A DNA stretch of 64,000 bases from Bolinopsis microptera (Eukaryota; Ctenophora; Tentaculata; Lobata; Bolinopsidae). The notes below the pieces were generated by a model. The model ran no database searches. It was not told where the DNA came from and was given only the letters and a program-made list of their open reading frames with translations. The stretch is from positions 18,815,401 to 18,879,400 of the forward strand of contig NC_087082.1 in the NCBI RefSeq assembly GCF_026151205.1, in the 5' to 3' direction. Made by a program: the position numbers and the translations under genes. Shown here one piece after another: positions 56,899 to 64,000 of the stretch. Position 1 is the stretch's first letter; each line of letters opens with the position of its first letter.

Positions 56899-58385
56899 GT
56901 GTCTTGTATAAATTCCCCTTCTGAGAAGCTTGCTTGGATTGTTAAATCTATTCTATCTCCTCTGCTTAATCATGTTCCATCTCACCTGAGCAATATACAC
57001 ACTCACCTAGAAGAGCTTCAAAACATGTCACATCAACAACTCTCAGGTCTCTCATTCTTCACAGCTGACGTCACAGCACTGTACACAAACATCAACATCA
57101 GTGGCTGCATTCAAGACCTCATTACACTCACCGAAGAACATTGGGAAGACCTCGACACCTGGGGTCTAACACTCACGCACATCCACAAGATCCTTGAATT
57201 CGTCTTCACCAACTCATACTTTACATATCACTCAAGACTCTACCTCCAGAAAATTGGTCTCTTCATGGGGTGCCAACCATCACCAATAGGAGCGATAGTA
57301 CGAGTATATATGTTCGAGAGAAGATGGATTTACACTGATTTACACGTCTCATTCTACCGGAGATACGTGGATGATGCCGGGAGTCTAGCCAGCTCCAAAG
57401 AAGAAGCTCTGAGGATAGTGGAGTCCATCTCAAACGAGGACCCAGACCAGTTGCTCAAATGGGAAATTGACTATCCGGAAAGCCGTCAGGATTTCACCCC
57501 ATTCCTCGACACCCAGATAAAGATCGACGAACAGGGAACACTACACCACAAATTCTACAGAAAGAAGCAGAAAAAGAATATCACACTGCACGCCAACAGC
57601 CACCACAATGAGGGAACTAAAGTAGCAACCATCAAGAACTTCTACAAAACGGCTGCTTTTTGCTCATCAACACCAGAGTATAAAGAAGAGTCCATGAAGA
57701 TAGTAGACAACTTGTTGGTCAACAACGGTTACCAAGACCCACGACGTATAAACAAAACAGGACGACTTCACCCTCTCTCACCTACAACACGTCATAACCC
57801 TTCATCATCAAACATACAAGATACCGACCACGTAACATGCACTCTACCATTCATCAACGAGCCATTTTCCAAAGAAGTCACTCAATTTGCCCTCTCACAC
57901 AACTTACCGGTCAAATTCATATTCACACCAGGTAAGAAACTCTCAGAGATCTTATGTTTGAATCACGACCACACGACAAACCACACTGCACCATACCAAA
58001 CTGTATCATATGTCCACTCATCACAACAAATCACGACTGCAAACCAAAATGTGTCATATACAAAGTTACGTGTAAATTATGTCAAGAGCTATATATAGGG
58101 GAAACGAGTAGAACAGCACACGATAGATTTTCAGAGCATCGAAGAGCAGTCAACAGGCCTTTAACCTATCCTGATAATGCGTTGGCTGCTCATTATTCAG
58201 AGTTTCACGATAACATAGAACCAGATATTTCCTTCGATATTTTAGAAATTAACTTATATAGCACCATTAAACGTAAAGTGACAGAAGCTTACTACATTAA
58301 TTTATTTAAACCTAGTATCAATAACAAAGAAGAGTGCGAGAAGCTTAAGGGATTTCTTTTACAACATATTCAAAGACAAATTTAA
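56899..58385 (+). pseudogene. Penelope reverse transcriptase + GIY-YIG, right copy (frameshifted)
   Basis: Starts SCINSPSEKLAWIVKSIL, includes the first motif FFTADVTALYTNI and YVDD, and runs open to 58098. A 2-bp length difference from the left copy near 57955 (atgtttgaatcac against atgttcatcac) shifts the nuclease into another frame, which is open 57954-58385. The coding sense begins within the central palindrome (KIRPIV), so the true 5' end of the element is absent. The lesions of the two copies lie in different places. Confidence 0.88.
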
Positions 58386-58726
58386 ACAAATAGCACACGA
58401 CCCTGCTGTTCAGTAGATATTATGTACTTGGACAGAGTGTAAAACGTGTGTACATCACTATTTTCAATGTAATGTACAATACCATTTGATGTAACCTGTA
58501 TTCAGTGTGTGTAATTTTAATTTAGCATTTTAACTAGTATAGAAGCATTTATTATATACTAACATTTATAACAATTTTAGCCTGAAGATGGCGTTGACGC
58601 CGAAAATTTGCCCTTACTCCTAACTTCCTTGTTTCACTTGTCCTTGTCTCTTCCAACCGGATAATATCCAGATATCAGTATTTCAATCATGAGACTAATA
58701 AACAGCAAACTACTCCGTTATTTGAT

Positions 58727-58737
58727 AAAAACCCTCT
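58727..58737. repeat. Target-site duplication of the Penelope insertion, right
   Basis: aaaaaccctct, partner of 55225-55235. Confidence 0.8.
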
Positions 58738-58825
58738 CTATTAATAATAATTAATAATTATTGCAGATCGTAAATTAGGCTAGGTAAGGTCATTAAAACA
58801 TGGTTCAGTAGTTTTTTGAGTGCTC

Positions 58826-60232
58826 CTATCGTGTACCTGTGTCAAGGGGGTCTGCCAGGTAGCCCTTAGAGTCTGCGGTAGCGGTGGGCGTGCCGCTACC
58901 TGGCAGCCCGGGAGTCTGTTGAGAAGAAGTTCCTGCATCATGGGACATTGGAGTGTTTGTAGTTTGTACTTTGAGGCTTCTCTCTTCACCGTAACGGGAA
59001 TCTGATCTATTTGAGGTATCAGCTAACTTAACGTGTCCAACTCCATACACAATAAAAGAGGTACACTACACGTGTAAAACTTCCAATTACAATAAACAAT
59101 TACGCGCATATAAAATGCTTGTAACAAACAAATATATTACAAATACCCCGTGATCACATCACGTAATATCAAATAAATCCACGTGTTACACCACACGTCA
59201 CACAAAATAAACTTATTAAATAATTTTAAAACTTCAGTTCGTACTGCTATGTATTTAAGTCTGTCGCATTCTAAATTTTAGAATGCGAAATGTACTAACC
59301 ATTGAAAGCGATAAAGTGTAAAAGACTGACCCCTCTGTGGTTACAGTAATTAGCTGCCTCTTTTAAAATGTTGATTGTGCCAGATGTAGATATCTGGTTC
59401 TCATTCACTACACTCAAAGTAGCGATCACAGAGGCTAAATCCATACTTCCCCTTGGCCTTAGGTTGTGATCTATGTGGGGATTAAGCCACTCTTTTGCAA
59501 AGTCAAACGTAGGGTCATTGTCGACTATAATAAGCATAGACCATTCCACAAATTGCACTTGCACCTTTTTACACTCCGCTGCAGAAGGTCTCAGGTGTGC
59601 TTCTGAAGTAAATAAAATTTGTGTTTATTCAATTTAATTCATGACAAGAATAAAATGTTGTTCGTACTAAACCTAACACAATGTGATTAGACGAAATTAC
59701 GCACCAAATACTGTCGTAGAACTAGAATTACGGTAACCTCTTGCCATTGACAATTGAAATGCCATGTCGTTTATTGGGAACATCTTAATATTGCTACGGA
59801 AAATGACAAATAGATAACTAGTACAGACTTAATAGTATCAGCTACCTGTGAGGTGTTCAAGGGGAACTGAAGGTTTGATCAAAGATAAATTCAGTGGAGT
59901 ATCCCCTGGATTACCGCCATTAAATGGAATATATCCAGCCTCTTTGCTTTACCCCAACCCTGGGTCTTGATCTCCCTGTTGAAGTTATCTGCAGCTGCAC
60001 CCATTATCAACTGTGGTGCTCTGCAATTCAAAGGACTTGGATAGTCCACATGTGCGTACCCAATTGATATTCCTCCGGATTCTGGAATTATTGGGGTTGG
60101 AATTAGGCTACGATATACTTTGTTAATGCTTGCCCTTGCCTTGGATATTATTTTTGATACTATTTTTGAGGCAATTAGTTTATCATTTTTTTTTTTTAAA
60201 TATACCGTTGACGATGAGCTTGTGAGGAACAC
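58826..60232 (-). CDS. Unrecognised spliced gene Q, 3' exons
   Basis: Exons 59846-about 60232, 59300-59602 and 58826-59040 join with GT/AG sites in phase 1 throughout. The middle exon (100 codons, symmetric) reads WSMLIIVDNDPTFDFAKEWL, then MDLASVIATLSVVNENQ and ANYCNHRGVSLLHFIAFN. The last exon is Ser/Thr/Gly/Pro-rich (HDAGTSSQQTPGLPG) and ends at TAG. The first exon's donor side is open (PFNGGNPGDTPLNLSLI). It is in a different frame from the upstream 60232-59893 part (SGGISIGYAHVDYPSPLNC and DNFNREIKTQGWGK), so a frameshift or an unseen short intron lies near 59900-59950. I do not recognise the family. It could be a domesticated viral or transposon capsid-like gene; nothing seen proves that. 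Confidence 0.5.
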
Positions 60233-61175
60233 AGTTTTGTCCGATGTACAGATATGGATCCTTTGAGAGCTTCTCGATCAGTGACATCAGATGTTTGTGG
60301 TTTAAATTTCCTTGGTTGGTTTTTTGGGATAATATGATCCTTTTTGCCAGTGTATCACACGTGTTACACTACACGTCACACAAAAAACTTTCAAATATAA
60401 AAACCCACTTGCTACCCTCCAGTCTGTCCTAAATTGTTTCTCCTAACTGTCCCTCCTGTTTCTGATTTTATAATCTGACTGATGAAGATGACGTGTCGTC
60501 TCCTGCCCTCTCCACTTTCTGTTGTTCCATCTCCCGCACGTTCCACCAGGTGTTCGATCTCCGTCAATCTACTTGGTACTCCCAGGTATTAGCCCACTAC
60601 TCTATCTAATGTTCAGTACGCTTAGGTACGAACACACTCTACTAAAATGCTCAGTACGCTTAGGTACGAACCTTCTACTAACTAACATGTTCTGTACGCT
60701 CAGGTACAAACTAACTAACTAAAATGCTCAGTACGCTTTGGTACGAACTTATTACTAACTAAGATATTCTAACTAAAATATGACTACGTTAAAACTGCTA
60801 CAACCAGCTTACCAAATTATCATCCACTCCTCTCTGTAAGATTAGTAATGTCTTACACATAATACACCATTGATAATTATTGAGTTATTATCTACTTTTA
60901 GGAGTAACCCCATAAATGTTTTAAATTAAATAGTTTTACAATAACAACTAGTGTTTATAAAATATACTAATGGTTGTCCTCATTTCTTAGCTTAATAAGG
61001 ATTCTAGGTCCAATATTATGTTCAATAAACATCTCTACTCCTCACTATCCTAAAAACGAGCGTGTAGAGAGCACAGTCGTTACCCCAGCATCCCTGATAC
61101 TAACATCTCCGGTGGTATTATCTCCGCCGTCTCCATCAGCTTGTTAATCTTCCCAAATACCACCCCAGGAACTTA
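60233..61175. other. Spacer with a 39-bp x4 repeat
   Basis: Positions 60610-60775 hold four copies of about 39 bp with ctcagtacgcttaggtacgaa and cta(c)taact. Positions 60355-60395 resemble 59185-59220 (cacgtgttaca, then cacgtcacacaaa). No exon supported. Confidence 0.6.
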
Positions 61176-61205
61176 ATATTTCCTCTCAACTCTGATTTGT
61201 AGTTC
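61085..61205. repeat. Duplicated segment, copy 1 (with 61553-61690)
   Basis: gcatccctgatacta, tctccggtg, gtctccatcagct, ccaccccaggaacttaatat and tcaactctgatttgtagttcc occur in the same order about 470 bp further right, with small indels. The segment includes the end of the exon-like fragment. Confidence 0.85.
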
Positions 61206-61496
61206 CTCATTTGTAGATTTATATTGTAGACTTTCTGCCATTGAAAATGGGCTCATAAACTTGTTCAAAACTTGAGTTAGGCAAGGATGTTTTGAATGTA
61301 ATGAAGAGATCAACCCAGATCTTAATAACCCAACACAGACTCGTCCGGTGTGAATCAATGGTAACCCATTGGCCACGCCCCTACTAATATACCCAGAACG
61401 TAACAACTGGTCCCCGATTTCTCCCATGATGTTTCCGCCCTCCAAGACATCCAGATAAGAAAGGCCGCTTAACCAAACTTACACGTTGTACGGTCG
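61176..61496 (-). CDS. Exon-like fragment, gene Q neighbourhood
   Basis: An open stretch following acgtgtaag reads LSGLSYLDVLEGGNIMGEI, RSGYISRGVANGLPLIH, RSGLISSLHSKHPCLTQVL and ends VERKY then TAA at 61176. Amino-acid use looks like a real protein, but there is no start codon with context and no identified partner exon. Possibly part of gene Q's 5' region or of a related broken copy. Confidence 0.4.
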
Positions 61497-61552
61497 AAAC
61501 TCAATGATGTATAGAGGTGTAGCCATCAGACCTGAGACCGATATCCTAAGAT

Positions 61553-61690
61553 CCTAGCATCCCTGATACTATATCTCCGGTGTTATTCTCTCCGCCTCCT
61601 CCGCCGTCTCCATCAGCTCATTAATCTCTACCATATAAGCATGTACCACCCCAGGAACTTAATATTTCCTCTCAACTCTGATTTGTAGTT
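61553..61690. repeat. Duplicated segment, copy 2
   Basis: Partner of 61085-61205, with an extra cctcctccgcc and an inserted ctctaccatataagcatg. Confidence 0.85.
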
Positions 61691-61969
61691 CCCATATCCC
61701 TTTCCTGGCTTAATTTATGCATTTAGTTTTATAACATGAGTCTATTATCTAACCTTGATGATTTGTGCGGTGATGTATTTGTCCTGGTTGATAGAGAAAA
61801 TAGGTCATAAAAGGACCCGACCTAAATAAGAATGCACGTATAAACCCTCACGTGACTAACACTAACCCTAAAATCCCAAGTGCTAACCCCACGTGTCCGA
61901 CTCCACACAACATTAAAACATTACACGTAATACACTTCACTAGTGAAACTTACAACTAAAAATAAACAT

Positions 61970-62280
61970 TTACGCGCATATAAAAAATGCTCCCATGTGG
62001 GAGGTTTGTACTGTTTTTTTCGGGACATTCACAGTAAGTACAACCATAATAGGTTTGTTAGGAGCTGTTTTTACCGGCCTGTAGCTCTTCTTTACAATCT
62101 TATCCAGTGCTAATCCAGCCTTCATTGAGGCAATCAGCAGCCTGGATGGCGGCCGTAGCTTCTCCTTCGACTGTTTGAATGCGTCGTTCAGGGGCGATTC
62201 GTTGCAGTTCTTATATGGCATACCGAGATTAAGCAGAACCTGTTTATAGTTCCTCCAGGTGATAGGAGAAAGCTGTCACC
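61970..62280 (-). CDS. Exon-like fragment, SPITWRNYKQV
   Basis: The frame is open from about 62280 (LSPITWRNYKQVLLNLG) through SPLNDAFKQSKEKLRPPSRL, AGLALDKIVKKSYRPVK to a stop at 61970. The region just left (61890-61985) resembles 59027-59120 (cgtgtcc(g/a)actcca, tacgcgcatataaaa). Gene Q's last exon and this fragment may therefore belong to duplicated units. Function unknown. Confidence 0.4.
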
Positions 62281-62869
62281 TTATTAACCAACATCACCTC
62301 TTCTTTAAACTTTTAAACTGCCTCACCACTTCCATATCATATTTTATAGTATTCACACATCAACTTATTTCCAGGAATGCCGGAATGGTTAAATTAATGA
62401 TAATCTATGCATTTACTTTTATAACATGAAGACAATATGAGTGTATTATCTAACCTTGATTATTTGTGCGGTAATGTATTATTAATCAGGTATAAATTAT
62501 ATCAATATTCAGTATTTAAACTCTAATACCAGAAGTAGCTATCAACTCATAGTAGCCTAATTTATGCTTATTATCTCGTGAGATTAAATAACTATTTAAC
62601 TATGCGTTCCACTGCTACTAACTTAATTGGTTCCCTAAATTTGACGAGGACGATCCTATCTAATTAGCTAATTTCCAGCAATCCCACTCGAGATAATGGC
62701 AAGATTGTGTTATCTGTTAACCTTGTGTATTGGTACCAGTAACTACACCGTTGTTATATGATAGGTAGTAAAGAATCGTATCAAGTCATACGCTTATACA
62801 GCAAAGCCCTGGGAAATACATAGTTAGTGATATAAAGCAACTTAACATTATCATCGAGTGTTCTTCTCC
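62281..62869. other. Non-coding
   Basis: AT-rich. Short similarity between 61725-61770 and 62395-62470 (tttataacatga, gtctattatctaaccttgat). No gene seen. Confidence 0.5.
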
Positions 62870-63055
62870 AACATTAAGTTGCTAAAAACAACATTAAGTT
62901 GCTAAAAACAACATTAAGTTGCTAAAAACAACATTAAGTTGCTAAAAACAACATTAAGTTGCTAAAAACAACATTAAGTTGCTAAAAACAACATTAAGTT
63001 GCTAAAAACAACATTAAGTTGCTAAAAACAACATTAAGTTGCTAAAAACAACATT
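62870..63055. repeat. 20-bp tandem repeat (aacattaagttgctaaaaac) x9
   Basis: Nine perfect copies followed by a partial one. Perfection suggests recent expansion. Confidence 0.97.
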
Positions 63056-63099
63056 ACGGCCACGTTTGTACTCTGTAGAGCAGTTCTTGTCGAACAGTA

Positions 63100-63191
63100 A
63101 TTGGAGGGGCTGTAAAGTTTACGAGATGTAAAGTGAGGGCCTGTAATTAGAGGGGCTGTAAAGTTTACGAGATGTAAAGTGAGGGCCTGTA
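63100..63191. repeat. 46-bp x2 tandem repeat
   Basis: Two nearly identical copies of 46 bp (att(g/a)gaggggctgtaaag, tacgagatgtaaagtgaggg). Confidence 0.95.
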
Positions 63192-63330
63192 AACTAGTGA
63201 TGAGGCATTTTCAATTAACTTTTTCACACTTCAATGTCGATTAAGTTTTTTTTGAAGGTACCGCTCCCAACGGTCAAAGTGTAAAATTATTATAGAATAC
63301 AATATACAATTTGAAAATATAAACATAATA

Positions 63331-63855
63331 TCAACACATATTACTAGTCCATCCTGGTATGAGGTTGATGTCGCTGTTCGTGTCGTCGCACCATTGGACT
63401 GCTCTTCCTCTGTGTCCTCGGATGGCGGCGAGGGTTGTGCGGAGGATTGAGAAGCGGAGTTTTCGGCGTATGTGAGAAATCGTATCACTATAGGGTGTTC
63501 CCCTTTTGTTTGATATGAGTGTTGCGATTCTCTTATGGAAAGCTTCAGCCTCTTTCCCCATGCTTCCGCTAGTGGAGAAAACGAGGGGTGTAAATGTGCT
63601 TTTCTCCACTTCCAGGACCCGGCTGTTATATGTTCGTTTCTTTTCAGCCTCGTGTTTCTGAAACACTTTGTCAATGGGCCCACTGTTGCTTTTATTCCCG
63701 TCATGAAAGACTCGAACGTCGAAAAACGTCTTGTCCACGGTGTTCCAGACCCCCCTTGCCGTGATGTCCAGCCTCATCCTTGCTGCTTTCAGATGCTTTA
63801 GAATCTGGCTCTTGCCGGCTCTTGCTTGGTGATGTTCGATTAAGTACACGATCAT
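63331..63855 (-). CDS. Transposon-associated nuclease-like C-terminal domain (174 residues)
   Basis: The frame reads RLDITARGVWNTVDKTFFDVRVFH, then HEAEKKRTYNSRVLEVE, TFTPLVFSTSGSMGKEAEAF and SILRTTLAAIRGHRG. The acidic-x-basic pattern (FFDVRV, E-V-E, then K/R) suggests a PD-(D/E)XK-like nuclease fold (inference). I know similar sequences as C-terminal parts of repeat-encoded proteins in cnidarians and other animals. The N-terminal part of such a protein is absent here, so this is likely a truncated element. The ATG lies inside a hairpin. Confidence 0.45.
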   Translation of the reverse strand: MIVYLIEHHQARAGKSQILKHLKAARMRLDITARGVWNTVDKTFFDVRVFHDGNKSNSGPIDKVFQKHEAEKKRTYNSRVLEVEKSTFTPLVFSTSGSMGKEAEAFHKRIATLISNKRGTPYSDTISHIRRKLRFSILRTTLAAIRGHRGRAVQWCDDTNSDINLIPGWTSNMC

Positions 63856-63886
63856 CTCTAGGTTTCTCTTAGAGATGATCGTGTAC
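63844..63886. repeat. 17-bp inverted repeat with 9-bp loop
   Basis: gtacacgatcatctcta (63844-63860) and its exact complement (63870-63886) flank ggtttctct. It covers the start of the nuclease-like frame; the sequence beyond does not continue the inversion. Confidence 0.9.
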
Positions 63887-64000
63887 CTACCTAGCCAGCT
63901 GTAGCTACATTGTGAATATCTCTAACAAAGTTACATCCCCCTCCTATCACCTTTAATTTTCCTACATCATAATTTTAAACTCTCATTTTCACTTATATAT
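63887..64000. other. Window end, non-coding
   Basis: AT-rich, nothing recognised. Confidence 0.5.

Larger units (their letters stand above)
55236..58726. mobile_element. Penelope-like element, head-to-head palindromic insertion
   Basis: Two copies of the same element 3' part face away from a central 58-bp perfect palindrome (56845-56902, centred on GAATTC). Outer ends match to gatatctgg (left) and ccagatatc (right); the right copy has 48 extra bases (58679-58726). Each arm carries reverse transcriptase and GIY-YIG frames and the shared 3' tail (cctgaagatggcgttgac). The left copy lacks about 165 bp near its 5' side that the right copy retains. The 11-bp direct repeats outside the pair argue for a single insertion event. 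Penelope-like elements often show partial inverted or tandem copies. Confidence 0.92.

Noticed and set aside
1-64000. tRNA or rRNA genes
   Set aside because: No cloverleaf with matching A and B boxes was recognised by eye; a covariance search would be needed to exclude them.

Overview
The window looks like nuclear DNA of an invertebrate animal. It is AT-rich and has spliced genes with GT/AG introns. A thrombospondin type-1 domain sits on its own symmetric phase 1-1 exon. The mobile DNA is of animal types: CR1/L2-like LINEs with PHD-type ORF1, a Mag-like Ty3/gypsy element, a Penelope-like element with GIY-YIG, and hAT-like foldback and MITE elements. The style recalls cnidarians or other early-branching animals, but the species cannot be fixed from sequence alone. 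Gene models come from reading splice sites and frames by eye.

Layout. 1-2.5 kb: last two exons of a TSP1-domain cell-surface gene (+). 2.9-4.5 kb: a foldback, then a frameshifted transposase-like gene cut off by a satellite. 4.5-11.0 kb: about 200 copies of a 32-bp satellite, almost every unit carrying a CACGTG palindrome. 12.4-14.3 kb: an EF-hand gene (-). 14.9-16.4 kb: decayed coding-like DNA (+). 16.8-20.9 kb: a mitochondrial-type zinc alcohol dehydrogenase gene (-). In these two genes, minisatellites sit on or beside splice donors and on the stop codon. 22.5-25.5 kb: an 11-bp minisatellite, GC-rich dispersed repeats and a LINE tail. 26.0-36.7 kb: LINE A, split by a nested LINE B, followed by 5'-truncated LINE C (all -). 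38.1 kb: a MITE. 39.2-40.6 kb: PHD/SGNH-like LINE ORF1 relics.

41.2-55.2 kb is a gene nursery on the minus strand. It holds a family of very small genes with phase-0 introns (intact four-exon P2, two-exon P3, broken P1 and duplicated first exons). It has been reshaped by segmental duplication, a 2,150-bp foldback transposon with an 8-bp target duplication, and a young Ty3/gypsy element (identical 122-bp LTRs, TTGGG target duplication, one intact frame). 55.2-58.7 kb is one Penelope-like insertion arranged as a giant head-to-head palindrome between 11-bp target duplications. 58.8-62.3 kb holds an unrecognised spliced minus-strand gene and related exon-like fragments. 63.3-63.9 kb is an ORF of a transposon-associated family.

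The overall picture is a small number of host genes in DNA dominated by mobile elements and repeats. The most unusual points are tandem amplification of exon/donor junctions, the small-gene cluster, and several insertions whose boundaries and target duplications can be read to the base.
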